A stretch of 64,000 bases of DNA from CAKUFA01 sp963618735 (GCA_963618735.1 CAVEUM010000008.1:21247-85246), one strand, 5' to 3'; counted from the first letter of the stretch, positions 7,888 through 16,174 are shown. Made by a program: numbers and translations. The notes: a model not told the origin generated them from the letters alone.

Positions 7888-8532
7888 ATGAACTTTGCCT
7901 ATGGGGAAGAGGAGGTATCCTACCTGCGGCAGAAGGACAGGAAGCTCGGCGAGGTCATTGACCGCATCGGGCATATTGACCGCGCGGTGGATACAGACCT
8001 GTTTGCGTCAGTGATTCACCACATCATTGGACAGCAAATTTCCACCAAAGCGCAAGCCACCATCTGGCAGAGAATGCAGGATGCGCTGGGTGATGTGAGC
8101 GCCGAAACGATTCTGGCAGCAGATTCGGCCATGCTTCAATCCCTGGGCATGACCTTCCGCAAGGTGGCGTACATGAAGGACTTCGCCGAAAAGGTGCATA
8201 GCGGCGCGTTTGACCTGCACGCGGTGGAAAGCATGCCCGATGCAGACGCAATTCGGGCATTGAGCAGCCTGAAGGGCATCGGCGTGTGGACAGCGGAAAT
8301 GATTCTGCTGTTTTGTCTGCAAAGGCCGGATGTATTCAGCTACGATGACCTTGCCATTCAGCGGGGATTGCGCATGGTCTACCATCATCGAAAGATCGAT
8401 CGCAAGCTGTTTGAAAAGTACCGCCGACGTTTTTCGCCCTGCGGGAGCGTGGCAAGCCTGTACCTGTGGGCAGTATCCGGCGGTGCAATTCCTGAAATGA
8501 AGGACTGCGCACCGCAAAAGAAAGGGGTTTGA
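7888..8532 (+). CDS. DNA-3-methyladenine glycosylase, HhH-GPD (AlkA-like)
   Basis: 214 residues from the ATG at 7888 with GAAGGAGG 8 nt upstream. The helix-hairpin-helix is LSSLKGIGVWTAEMIL, and the catalytic Asp follows in YDDLAIQRGL (D153/D154). The protein removes alkylated purines from DNA as the first step of base excision repair. It lacks the N-terminal TBP-like domain of E. coli AlkA and is the short bacterial form. The ogt gene starts 4 nt downstream, so a two-gene DNA-alkylation repair operon is clear. Neither gene shows an Ada-type regulator nearby. Confidence 0.93.
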   Translation: MNFAYGEEEVSYLRQKDRKLGEVIDRIGHIDRAVDTDLFASVIHHIIGQQISTKAQATIWQRMQDALGDVSAETILAADSAMLQSLGMTFRKVAYMKDFAEKVHSGAFDLHAVESMPDADAIRALSSLKGIGVWTAEMILLFCLQRPDVFSYDDLAIQRGLRMVYHHRKIDRKLFEKYRRRFSPCGSVASLYLWAVSGGAIPEMKDCAPQKKGV

Positions 8533-8536
8533 TCCG

Positions 8537-9079
8537 ATGATTTCCATTCAACATTACGCATCGCCGCTCGGTGACATCCTGATGGCGGCGGATGAAATCG
8601 GCCTGACGGGACTGTGGTTTGATGGCAGCAAATTCTTCGCGGACAATGTGCCTGCGGAGCGATGTGAGCAGGATACCCCTATCCTTGCAGAAGGCAGACG
8701 CTGGCTGGATGCGTACTTTGTCGGCAAGGTGCCGGACTTCCTGCCGCCGCTGCATCCGGTGGGAACCCCCTTCCGCATGGCTGTGTGGGAGATTCTTTTG
8801 CAAATCCCTTATGGAAAGACCGTGACCTACGGCGAGATTGCCCGAAAAATGGCGCAAAAGCAAGGCGTCGCGAACATGTCCGCCCAGGCGGTAGGCGGCG
8901 CAGTGGGGCACAATGAAATTTCCATCATCATCCCTTGCCATCGGGTGGTGGGCACGGATGGCAACTTGACCGGCTACGGCGGAGGCATGGAAAACAAAGT
9001 AAAACTCCTTGCGCTGGAAGGAAACGATATGAGCCGCTTTGTGGTTCCAAGAAAAGGAAACCATGGGGCTGCCCGATAA
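8537..9079 (+). CDS. ogt: Methylated-DNA--[protein]-cysteine S-methyltransferase
   Basis: 180 residues. The suicide methyl-acceptor motif IIPCHRVVG contains the active Cys134, preceded by the helix-turn-helix region (TYGEIARKMAQ... AVGGAVGHN) that carries the Arg-finger equivalent. It transfers the methyl group of O6-methylguanine to itself. The N-terminal RNase H-like domain (PLGDILMAADEIGLTGLWF) is intact. It is coupled to the glycosylase gene upstream with a 4-nt gap. The C-terminal ~15 residues past the domain are basic and probably disordered. Confidence 0.95.
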   Translation: MISIQHYASPLGDILMAADEIGLTGLWFDGSKFFADNVPAERCEQDTPILAEGRRWLDAYFVGKVPDFLPPLHPVGTPFRMAVWEILLQIPYGKTVTYGEIARKMAQKQGVANMSAQAVGGAVGHNEISIIIPCHRVVGTDGNLTGYGGGMENKVKLLALEGNDMSRFVVPRKGNHGAAR

Positions 9080-9126
9080 TCATCAGGTTTTGAAAAGCGC
9101 TGGACACACTTTCCTGCATCTGCCCC

Positions 9127-9156
9127 TTGCGTATTCTCTCGTGATTGTGGCATAAT
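9127..9156 (+). promoter_or_regulatory. Promoter of the M28-trmO operon
   Basis: TTGCGT (9127-9132) and CATAAT (9151-9156) are 18 nt apart, with TGG just before the -10. Confidence 0.5.
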
Positions 9157-9212
9157 AAATTCTATCGGAAACATCCGATTTGATTCGCAATGTATATTGC
9201 AGGAGGAACAGC

Positions 9213-10142
9213 ATGTCTGTTTTCAATGAGATTGATGAGAAATTTCCTGTGCGTCACAGCCGCGCACAGAAGGACGAATTTCTTTCCTGGGCTGTGAAGA
9301 AGGCGGGTGCCATGGGTTACGGCGCCCATACAGAGACCATCGGCAAGAAAAATGTCAGCCGCAACCTGATTGTCGGCACACCGTCCGAGGCAGAGGTGGT
9401 GTATACCGCCCATTATGATACGCCCTCCAACAAGGTGTTCCCCAGTCTGATTTTTCCGAAAAATCTGCCTCTGGCCTGGCTGTACACCATCGGTGTCTCC
9501 CTGGTGCTTCTGCTGATTTCCTTTGGCGCGGCGGCACTTGCGGCACAGCTTCCTGTGAAGCGTCTGGTGGTTCTTATGACGTTCCTGTGCGTGTACGTGG
9601 CGCTGCTGCTTCTGTCCACCTACGGCCCTGCCAACAAGCATAACCGCAATGACAACACGGCAGGCCTGGCGGCTCTGATGGAAATGATGGATCAAATCCC
9701 GGAAGAATCGCGTCATCGTGTAGCGTTCATCCTGTTTGATAACAAGGAACATGGCTGCGGCGGCTCAAAGGATTATGCCAAGCAGCATGTGCAGGCGGCC
9801 TATACCCAGCTGACGGTGAACTTTGATAACATCGGTGTGGGGGAGAATTTCTTCACGGTGGCATCGCCTCTGGCGCAGAAGACGGAATTCTATGAGCGGC
9901 TGAAGACGGAATTTCAGGGCGATGACGGTTTTTTAGTGCAGCACCTTGGCAGCCGCGGACGGATGCTCCGCTCGGATGATCATACCTTCAAGCTGGGCAT
10001 CGGCGTCATGGCCTGCAAGCGGAAGAAAGGCATTGGTTACTACATTCCCAGCCTGCATACCCGCCACGATACGCAGGCAGATGAAAAGAACATCGCCTTC
10101 CTGGCCAAACATATGGCGAAACTGTGGCAGGTGGACGCATGA
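9213..10142 (+). CDS. M28-type metallopeptidase with inserted membrane hairpin
   Basis: 309 residues from the ATG at 9213, which follows AGGAGG. The zinc-aminopeptidase signature is present in order: VVYTAHYDTP (first His and Asp ligands), HNRNDNTAGLAALMEMM (bridging Asp), FILFDNKEHGCGGS (catalytic/ligand Glu) and SLHTRHDTQ (last His). Two strong transmembrane segments (~LAWLYTIGVSLVLLLISFG and VVLMTFLCVYVALLLLS) lie between the first and second metal motifs, inside the catalytic fold. There is no signal peptide. The substrate is not known. Its stop overlaps the trmO start (ATGA), so the two are co-translated. Confidence 0.8.
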   Translation: MSVFNEIDEKFPVRHSRAQKDEFLSWAVKKAGAMGYGAHTETIGKKNVSRNLIVGTPSEAEVVYTAHYDTPSNKVFPSLIFPKNLPLAWLYTIGVSLVLLLISFGAAALAAQLPVKRLVVLMTFLCVYVALLLLSTYGPANKHNRNDNTAGLAALMEMMDQIPEESRHRVAFILFDNKEHGCGGSKDYAKQHVQAAYTQLTVNFDNIGVGENFFTVASPLAQKTEFYERLKTEFQGDDGFLVQHLGSRGRMLRSDDHTFKLGIGVMACKRKKGIGYYIPSLHTRHDTQADEKNIAFLAKHMAKLWQVDA

Positions 10143-10831
10143 TGGAAACGATGACCATGCAGGTCATTGCCCGCATCCGCAATGATTTTCCAACGAAGTT
10201 CGGCCTGCCCAGGCAAAGCGGACTGGCGAAGGATCTGCAATCGATGATTGTGTTTGAGCCGGAATACCGCGTGGCAGAGGCTTTGCGCGGCATGGAAGGC
10301 TTCAGCCACTTGTGGCTGGTGTGGGCGTTCCACATGGCGCAGCGGGAAAAATGGTCACCGACGGTGCGCCCGCCTCGCCTTGGCGGTAATACCCGCATGG
10401 GCGTGTTCGCAACGCGCTCGCCCTATCGACCGAATCCGATCGGGTTGACGTGCGTGGAGCTCAAGGAAATTCGCGTCACCGAGCATGACGGTACGGTGCT
10501 GATTGTTTCCGGTGCGGACATGATGGACGGGACGCCAATCCTGGATATCAAGCCCTATCTGCCTTACGCGGATAGCTACCCGAACGCAGTCGGCGGTTTT
10601 GCACAGGAAAAAAGCGGCTATCGTCTGAAGGTAAACAGCGCGGACGGTTTGCTGGCTGCCATCCCATTCGAAAAGCGTCCTGCTCTGCTGGAAGCGCTGT
10701 CGCAGGATCCGCGCCCAGCCTATCAGCATGACCCTGACCGCGTGTACGGTTTTCAGTACGGTTCATGGGAAATAAAATTTTCTGTGGCGGATGACACATT
10801 GACCGTGCTGGATGTGCAGCCTCGGGATTGA
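10139..10831 (+). CDS. trmO: tRNA (N6-threonylcarbamoyladenosine37-N6)-methyltransferase TrmO/TsaA
   Basis: About 230 residues. The start is the ATG at 10139 overlapping the previous stop (an ATG directly after it is equally possible). Family motifs are clear: PRQSGL, the beta-barrel core GFSHLWLVWAFH, VRPPRLGG, GVFATRSPYRPNPIGL, and DGTPILDIKPYLPY. The enzyme uses S-adenosylmethionine to methylate t6A37 of tRNA(Thr). The C-terminal extension (YQHDPDRVYGF...) is typical of the bacterial form. A tRNA-Arg gene follows, and its promoter overlaps the stop codon. Confidence 0.93.
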   Translation: MMETMTMQVIARIRNDFPTKFGLPRQSGLAKDLQSMIVFEPEYRVAEALRGMEGFSHLWLVWAFHMAQREKWSPTVRPPRLGGNTRMGVFATRSPYRPNPIGLTCVELKEIRVTEHDGTVLIVSGADMMDGTPILDIKPYLPYADSYPNAVGGFAQEKSGYRLKVNSADGLLAAIPFEKRPALLEALSQDPRPAYQHDPDRVYGFQYGSWEIKFSVADDTLTVLDVQPRD

Positions 10832-10856
10832 CATTTTGTCAACCTCGTGATAAAAT
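10828..10856 (+). promoter_or_regulatory. tRNA-Arg promoter
   Basis: TTGACA (10828-10833) and TAAAAT (10851-10856) are 17 nt apart. The -35 overlaps the trmO stop codon. Confidence 0.8.
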
Positions 10857-10871
10857 AGAAAAGCTGTACGA

Positions 10872-10945
10872 GCGCCTGTAGCTCAGTTGGATAGAGCGTC
10901 AGACTCCGACTCTGAAGGTCACAGGTTCGACTCCTGCCAGGCGTA
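10872..10945 (+). tRNA. tRNA-Arg(CCG)
   Basis: A 74-nt tRNA with acceptor GCGCCTG/CAGGCGT (first pair G-U), D arm GCTC/GAGC, anticodon loop CTCCGAC and T-loop TTCGACT. Discriminator A; CCA is not encoded. The outermost T-stem pair is an A-C mismatch (position 49/65). Confidence 0.93.
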
Positions 10946-10949
10946 CACG

Positions 10950-10989
10950 AAAAAATCCCCCGAATCGCAATGGTTTGGGGGATTTTTTT
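10950..10989. terminator. Bidirectional terminator
   Basis: AAAAATCCCCC and GGGGGATTTTT pair into a strong stem with runs on both sides. It ends tRNA-Arg on the plus strand and the DUF2798 gene on the minus strand. Confidence 0.85.
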
Positions 10990-11004
10990 GCTTGTTCGGA
11001 TTGC

Positions 11005-11469
11005 TTATTCCGCCTTGACACGGAACGCGGTGCGAAAAATTTTTCTTGCAAGAGGGCCAACCAACAGCAGCTGCACAGGCAGTGCCATGATGAAATTCTT
11101 GCAGTAGCAGGTCAGATAGTCGGGGATGAAGTTGGCCGTGAAGCCGTAGCCGTGCCACACACCCAGGATGCTGGCCAGTGCCACCTGGCACACCACGGTG
11201 AACACCTGGATGGAAAGAATGATGGCAATGGGACGGTCGCCGGGCTTGACAACCTTGAAGGCAAAGTGCTTGGCAATTGGGCTGGAAATGAAGTAGGCAC
11301 ACAGGAAGATGATGACGAACTCCAGCCACATGTCCTTCAGGGCAATGAGAAACGTGGAGTTGGTGAAGGAACCCATGGCCATGGCGGTGTTGTACACGGT
11401 CATGATGTAGACCATCATCCAGGCGGTAATGGCGGTGAAGAAAAGAGATTGGGGCTTGGTCTTGGGCAT
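11005..11469 (-). CDS. DUF2798 family membrane protein
   Basis: 154 residues from the ATG at 11469, which is preceded by AAGGAGG; the longer frame upstream includes non-coding leader. Four transmembrane helices are expected: AITAWMMVYIMTVYNTAMAM, MWLEFVIIFLCAYFISSPIA, IAIILSIQVFTVVCQVAL and FIMALPVQLLLVGPLARKIF. The MPKTK start and the PLARKIFR end are characteristic of DUF2798. No catalytic residues are known for the family and the function is unknown. Its transcript has a leader of about 105 nt with a stable hairpin just before the ribosome-binding site, so expression may be controlled by attenuation. Confidence 0.88.
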   Translation of the reverse strand: MPKTKPQSLFFTAITAWMMVYIMTVYNTAMAMGSFTNSTFLIALKDMWLEFVIIFLCAYFISSPIAKHFAFKVVKPGDRPIAIILSIQVFTVVCQVALASILGVWHGYGFTANFIPDYLTCYCKNFIMALPVQLLLVGPLARKIFRTAFRVKAE

Positions 11470-11494
11470 GAAAAAATCCTCCTTGACAAATAAA

Positions 11495-11532
11495 ATGCCA
11501 CTTCGCCGTCTGACAGTAGCGAAGTGACATTT
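11495..11532 (-). promoter_or_regulatory. Leader hairpin of the DUF2798 gene (possible attenuator)
   Basis: On the minus strand ATGTCACTTCGC and GCGAAGTGGCAT are 12-nt arms with one mismatch around a 12-nt loop, followed by TTTTATTT and then, a few nucleotides later, the AAGGAGG site. The shape is that of an intrinsic terminator placed in a 5' leader. Confidence 0.55.
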
Positions 11533-11581
11533 AATGTCGTTTTCTATGATGCGGCCTGGCGGACGCATATCTAACGCGTAA

Positions 11582-11610
11582 ATTCTACCATTCAATGGAG
11601 TGAAACGCAA
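11582..11610 (-). promoter_or_regulatory. Promoter of the DUF2798 gene
   Basis: On the minus strand TTGCGT (11605-11610) and TAGAAT (11582-11587) are 17 nt apart, with TGG before the -10. Confidence 0.6.
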
Positions 11611-11904
11611 GCGAAAAGAAGATTTTCGGCAGATGGACGAGGCAAAAGGCTTTGTGTATGCGCCAATGTGCACAAAACCATGGGAACATGAAATGACAAT
11701 AAATTTTCGCAACAGCGGCGGCTATTTCCCCAACTGGCAGGATGTGCACGGTTTGCAGACCATTGCACAGACACAGCCGTATATTTCTGCGGGTTTGGGC
11801 GCATCGGAAAATGCACTCACTCGCTTCCTGTGCCCAACGGAAATCAATGAAATCATGCTCCGCAAAAAACGATCTTCTCCCGCAATTTTCGATAGAATCC
11901 AGCC
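11611..11904. other. Intergenic stretch without a supported gene
   Basis: Between the DUF2798 promoter and the SGNH promoter short open frames exist on both strands, but none has a ribosome-binding site or a recognisable product. No RNA gene was recognised. Confidence 0.5.
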
Positions 11905-11933
11905 TTGCAATCCTTCATGAAAAGATGTATGCT
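11905..11933 (+). promoter_or_regulatory. Promoter of the SGNH hydrolase-PfkB operon
   Basis: TTGCAA (11905-11910) and TATGCT (11928-11933) are 17 nt apart, ending 34 nt ahead of the start codon. Confidence 0.65.
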
Positions 11934-11967
11934 GATCTTATTGACTGTGAGAAAGGATGCATCGTTC

Positions 11968-12618
11968 ATGAAGGATATTTTGTGTTATGGCGATTCTAAC
12001 ACCTGGGGATTTATGCCCGGCAGCGGCAAACGGTATGATGAACAGACCCGTTGGACGGGCGTGATGCAGCAGGAGCTTGGTGCGGAGTGGCGCGTGCATG
12101 AGGAAGGACTCAATGCCCGCAACAGTGTATTTGATTCGCCCTACAAGCCTTTCCTGAATGGCCTGACCACCCTGCCGTCTGCCCTCATCAGCCAGAAACC
12201 TCTGGATGTGCTGGTGATTTCTTTGGGAACCAACGACTTGAAAACGCACACGGCCAAGCAGTCTGCCATGGGTGTGGCGCAGCTGGTGCGGGAAACGCTG
12301 ATCCTCAGCGCGGATGCTCCTATTGGCTATGACATCTTCAAGGACAAGCGGCGGATCATTGTTGTTTCGCCCATTCAGGTGTGGGAGGGGATTGAAACCC
12401 TGGGCACGGACAGCGATCTTACCAACGCTCATCAGGAATCAACCCTGTTCCCGCAGGCATTCCGCAAAGCTTTGGCAGATTTTCCTGTGATGCTCATTGA
12501 TGCACAGCAGTTTGCTGTACCTTCCCATAAGGACGGCGTGCATATGGAGGCAGAAAGCCATCATGCTCTGGGCGTGGCCGTGGCAGAGGCCGTGCGTGCC
12601 ATCATGGCGGAAGCGTAA
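11968..12618 (+). CDS. SGNH/GDSL-family hydrolase
   Basis: 216 residues from the ATG at 11968. It has block I CYGDSNTWG with the nucleophile Ser10, block III SLGTNDL, and the catalytic pair D189/H192 in KDGVHMEAESHHALG. No signal peptide is present, so it is a cytoplasmic esterase or arylesterase-like enzyme. Close family members act on acetylated sugars or small aryl esters. The PfkB sugar kinase gene begins 15 nt downstream in the same operon, which suggests that a sugar ester is hydrolysed and the product phosphorylated. That link is inference. Confidence 0.88.
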   Translation: MKDILCYGDSNTWGFMPGSGKRYDEQTRWTGVMQQELGAEWRVHEEGLNARNSVFDSPYKPFLNGLTTLPSALISQKPLDVLVISLGTNDLKTHTAKQSAMGVAQLVRETLILSADAPIGYDIFKDKRRIIVVSPIQVWEGIETLGTDSDLTNAHQESTLFPQAFRKALADFPVMLIDAQQFAVPSHKDGVHMEAESHHALGVAVAEAVRAIMAEA

Positions 12619-12633
12619 GGGAGGCCGAAAACG

Positions 12634-13635
12634 ATGCGTAAACCTCGAATTCTTGTGGTAGGCAGCATTTCTATGGACATGACGGCGGTTACGGGCGTTT
12701 TCCCTGCATCGGGGGAAACGGTGCTTGGCAAGGGATTCTCCAGTGCCACGGGCGGCAAGGGATCCAATCAGGCAGTGCAGGCCGCGCTGCTGGGTGCGGA
12801 TGTGACCATGATTGCCAAGGTGGGGAAGGATGCCTTTGCCAAAGAAGTGCTGGCATCAACGGCTGCGGCAGGCGTGAAGACAGAACATTTTCTGCAGGAT
12901 GATAGCGGCGCACCGACGGGCGTGGCCATCATTTTGCTGGAAGAGGATGAGCAGGGCAATCGAAAGAACCGCATCATCGTTCTCTCCGGCGCCAATATGA
13001 CCCTGACGGTGGAAGATGTGGCCTTCCTGAAGGAGAGCATCGCCGAGTATGATCTGGTGATGCTCCAGTTTGAAATCCCGATGGCGGTGAACACGGCGGT
13101 GGCTCAGTGGGCGAAAGCCAAGGGCGTTCCTGTGATGGTGAACCCCGCCCCTGCGGCACCTATGCCGGAGGAACTGCTGCAATGCACGACGTATCTATCT
13201 CCCAATGAGCATGAGGCGGCGGCGCTGTCGGGTGTACCCATTCGCGTGACACCGGAACTAAACTTGGCAGACGTGCAGGAGGCAGCCGAGGCACTGCGCC
13301 GAAAAGGCGTGGAGAATGTGCTGATCACACTGGGCGAAAATGGCGCGGCGCTGATGGATGGTCAAGGCCTGCATGTGATGCCCAGCGTACCCCATGTGGC
13401 AGTGGCAGACCCGACAGCCGCGGGTGACAGCTTTGTGGGAACGTTCTGCGTGGGACTTTGCGCAGGGCTGACCAAACGCCAGGCCATGGATTTTGCCAGA
13501 AATGCTGCAGCAATCACGGTTTCCAGGGTCGGGGCGCAACCGAGCCTTCCCACGCTGCAGGAAGTTATGGCAGCACTGAAAGAGCATGGAGAATCGGATT
13601 TTCCGACAGATATGATGATAAACTGTGGAAAATAA
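12634..13635 (+). CDS. PfkB-family carbohydrate kinase (ribokinase-like)
   Basis: 333 residues with GGAGG 10 nt before the ATG. It has the N-terminal PfkB signature (GGKGSNQAVQAALLGADV), as in ribokinase, and the ATP-site signature DPTAAGDSFVGTF with the catalytic base D265. The SMDMTAVTGVFPASGET start matches ribokinase, where the Asp binds the sugar. It phosphorylates a pentose or similar sugar in the cytoplasm. It is co-transcribed with the SGNH hydrolase and closed by a terminator. Ribokinase is the best single guess but the substrate is not proven. Confidence 0.9.
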   Translation: MRKPRILVVGSISMDMTAVTGVFPASGETVLGKGFSSATGGKGSNQAVQAALLGADVTMIAKVGKDAFAKEVLASTAAAGVKTEHFLQDDSGAPTGVAIILLEEDEQGNRKNRIIVLSGANMTLTVEDVAFLKESIAEYDLVMLQFEIPMAVNTAVAQWAKAKGVPVMVNPAPAAPMPEELLQCTTYLSPNEHEAAALSGVPIRVTPELNLADVQEAAEALRRKGVENVLITLGENGAALMDGQGLHVMPSVPHVAVADPTAAGDSFVGTFCVGLCAGLTKRQAMDFARNAAAITVSRVGAQPSLPTLQEVMAALKEHGESDFPTDMMINCGK

Positions 13636-13651
13636 TCGGAAACAGACAGAC

Positions 13652-13686
13652 GGCAGAGAAACGGTGATGTTTCTCTGCCTTTTTTA
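13652..13686 (+). terminator. Terminator of the SGNH-PfkB operon
   Basis: GGCAGAGAAAC and GTTTCTCTGCC pair around a short loop and are followed by TTTTTT. Confidence 0.9.
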
Positions 13687-13824
13687 GTTTTTCGCAATTT
13701 TTGTTTATCAAAGTGAATCAATTGTTCAGCTCTCAGCATGAGTGACGTGCCTGCAACAACTGAACAACGAAAATCCCTGTCACATATCGGATGTGATAAA
13801 CGGAACGAAGAAGAAATGTTTAGC

Positions 13825-13853
13825 TTGACGCTGAACAGATTTATCTGTATAAT
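13825..13853 (+). promoter_or_regulatory. Promoter of the lacI-glycosidase-transketolase operon
   Basis: TTGACG (13825-13830) and consensus TATAAT (13848-13853) are 17 nt apart. Confidence 0.85.
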
Positions 13854-13861
13854 ATAAACAA

Positions 13862-13871
13862 CGCTAAAGCG
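13862..13871. promoter_or_regulatory. Candidate LacI-family operator
   Basis: CGCTAAAGCG, with 4-bp inverted arms, sits 8 nt after the -10 box, over the expected transcription start. It is the only palindrome there. Confidence 0.4.
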
Positions 13872-13890
13872 AAAAAAAGGAATGATGCGT

Positions 13891-14919
13891 ATGGCAAAAC
13901 CACGAGTCAGAGAGATTGCAGCGATTGCCAATGTATCCCCGGCAACGGTGAGCAACGCGCTGAATGGCAAAAATGGCGTCAGCAAGGCAGTGGCAGAACG
14001 TGTGCTGGCGATTGCACGGGAGATGGGTTATCAGTGCCCGCCTCAGGAAGATACACGGCAGAATTATGTTCGCCTGGTGGTGTATCGCTCTAATGGCACT
14101 GTGTTAATGGATACGGTGTTCTTTGCTGAGCTGATTGAAAGCGTGCAGGAAGAATGCAAGCAGGCTGGCATGGAGCTGATGATTACCCACCTGAATGCTT
14201 ATCGCGGAGATGACACAAAGCAGCACGTGCAGGAAATTTGCTGCGAGGATTGCCGCGGCATTCTCCTTCTGGGAACGGAAATGAAGCAGGAAGAACTGGC
14301 GGCCTTTGCCGATTGCCGTTCACCGCTGGTGGTGCTGGACAATACCTGTGCTTTTGCGCCCTTTCATTCCGTGGCGATTGACAACAGGGGCGCTGCCTGT
14401 CTGGCGGTGAAGTTCCTGTATGAACGCGGACATCGGCGAATTGACCACATCACCAGTAACTTTGCCTTCAGCAACATTGAAGAGCGGGCAGAAGGCTTTG
14501 ACAGTGCGCTGCGTCAATTCGGCCTCTCATCCCAGGATGCGAAGCTGTGGAAGGTGACACCCTCCATTGAAGGAGCTTATCAGGATATGAAGGCTCTGCT
14601 GAGCAAAAATGAAGATCCTCTGCCTACGGCATTCTTTGCGGCCAACGACCTGATGGCCATCGGATGCATGCGCGCTCTGACGGAAGCGGGCTATCGCATA
14701 CCGGAAGATATTTCGGTGATTGGCATGGATGATACCTCAGTGTGCGTTGCGTGCACGCCGCAGCTGACCACCATTCATGTGTATCGCCGCATGCTGGCCA
14801 CGACGGCGATTCGCACGCTGATGAGCATCACGCCCAATGTGCATGAAGGTTATATGCAGGTAAGGGTTACCGTTGATGCTGTTCAGCGTGATTCGGTACG
14901 GAGCGTAAAGAGAGGGTAA
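13891..14919 (+). CDS. LacI-family transcriptional regulator
   Basis: 342 residues from the ATG at 13891. Two upstream in-frame ATGs (13882, 13885) sit too close to the AAAGG site. The N-terminal HTH (VREIAAIANVSPATVSNALNG) and hinge helix (KAVAERVLAIAREMGY) are typical. The rest is a periplasmic-binding-like effector domain ending in DDTSVCVACTPQLTTIHV. It is first in the operon and probably represses itself and the following glycosidase, isomerase, transketolase and kinase genes until a sugar or sugar phosphate binds. Confidence 0.95.
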   Translation: MAKPRVREIAAIANVSPATVSNALNGKNGVSKAVAERVLAIAREMGYQCPPQEDTRQNYVRLVVYRSNGTVLMDTVFFAELIESVQEECKQAGMELMITHLNAYRGDDTKQHVQEICCEDCRGILLLGTEMKQEELAAFADCRSPLVVLDNTCAFAPFHSVAIDNRGAACLAVKFLYERGHRRIDHITSNFAFSNIEERAEGFDSALRQFGLSSQDAKLWKVTPSIEGAYQDMKALLSKNEDPLPTAFFAANDLMAIGCMRALTEAGYRIPEDISVIGMDDTSVCVACTPQLTTIHVYRRMLATTAIRTLMSITPNVHEGYMQVRVTVDAVQRDSVRSVKRG

Positions 14920-14923
14920 GACC

Positions 14924-16174
14924 ATGACGAAGGAGCTTCAGGCAGATTACAACCGCCTGCATGACTATATTCTTGCCCATGCCAAAGACATGCTCAAGGA
15001 GCCCCGGGGATACATTCATTATCCCTTTATTGATCCCGGTTCCGTGTACAATGGCAATGTATGGGACTGGGATACCTACTGGTCAGCGTATGGCCTGATG
15101 AGCCTGTGGGACGAGTTTGACGCTGAAATGCAGGAGAAGATTCTTCTTCATACCATGGGCAATGTGCGGAATTTCTTCGATCATCAACTGGAAGATGGTT
15201 ATATTCCCATGATGATTGTGGATGACGGCAAGGGGGATGAAACCTACCTGAACCGCAAGCACAGGGAAGGCGTTCGGATGAACATGATGAAGCCCTTCCT
15301 TGCGTGCCAAACGCTGCTTGCCTCTGAGAAGGCCGGAAGTGCGGACTGGGCAAAGTGCTATGCGGAACCTTTCCGACGCTATCTTGATTATTACGATACT
15401 TATTTTCATGAGCACAGCGGCCTGTATGTCTGGCATGATGATATTATGATTGGCATGGACAACGACCCTGCCAGCTTCGGCCGCCCGCAGGATTCTACGG
15501 CGAATATCTTCCTCAACGCGTTCATGATTCGCGAATTGGAGGCCATGCGCAAGCTGTACGAAAGCTGGCAGATGCCTGAGGAAGCGTCCTATTGCGAGGA
15601 AAAGCGGAAGCAGCTTGCGGAAAAAGTGCAGGCGGAGTGCTGGGACGAACGGGATGGCTTCTTCTATTCAGTAGATGTGGATGTGCACACCAGACCCTAC
15701 GATTGGTTCCACAAGGGACTGGGTGTATTCTGGAAGACGCTTCCCATTCGCATCCGCGTGTGGAGCGGATTTATCCCCCTTTACGCGGGCATTGCTACGG
15801 AGGAGCAGGCGGGAAAAATGCTTGCCTGGGCACAGGATGAAGCAACCTTCGCATCACCTTATGGCATCCGCACCCTGGCACGAAATGAAAAAATGTATAA
15901 CCTGTCGGCTACAAATAATCCCTCCAACTGGTTGGGACCCATCTGGCTGATTGCCAACTATGTGGTGTGCATGGCGCTGAATCGGTATGGATTCCGTGAA
16001 GAGGCACAGAGCATTGCGGCAAAATCGATCCATCTGTTGGGACGAGATCTTGAACAAAACGGATGCCTGCATGAATATTACAGCCCGGAATCGGGCGAAC
16101 CCGTTATGAATGGCGGTTTTATCAACTGGAACGTACTGGCGTTGTCCATGGCAAAAGAAACTGGACTTATATGA
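14924..16174 (+). CDS. Intracellular (alpha/alpha)6-barrel glycosidase, GH63/GH37-like
   Basis: 416 residues, starting 4 nt after the lacI stop. The family fingerprint is VWDWDTYW (~47-53), WHDDIMIGMDNDP with the probable general acid D179, SNWLGPIWLIANY, and a C-terminal GGFINWNVLAL. There is no signal peptide, so it works on imported material. It resembles the MGH1-like/trehalase-like domain proteins whose substrates range from glucosides to mannosylglycerate. Its place next to a rhamnosidase and sugar-phosphate genes suggests that it trims a plant glycoside, but the linkage cannot be told. Confidence 0.82.
   Translation: MTKELQADYNRLHDYILAHAKDMLKEPRGYIHYPFIDPGSVYNGNVWDWDTYWSAYGLMSLWDEFDAEMQEKILLHTMGNVRNFFDHQLEDGYIPMMIVDDGKGDETYLNRKHREGVRMNMMKPFLACQTLLASEKAGSADWAKCYAEPFRRYLDYYDTYFHEHSGLYVWHDDIMIGMDNDPASFGRPQDSTANIFLNAFMIRELEAMRKLYESWQMPEEASYCEEKRKQLAEKVQAECWDERDGFFYSVDVDVHTRPYDWFHKGLGVFWKTLPIRIRVWSGFIPLYAGIATEEQAGKMLAWAQDEATFASPYGIRTLARNEKMYNLSATNNPSNWLGPIWLIANYVVCMALNRYGFREEAQSIAAKSIHLLGRDLEQNGCLHEYYSPESGEPVMNGGFINWNVLALSMAKETGLI

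Noticed and set aside
11600..11920. 106-codon plus-strand ORF ahead of the SGNH hydrolase
   Set aside because: It has no ribosome-binding site, overlaps the divergent DUF2798 promoter and the SGNH promoter, and shows no family resemblance.
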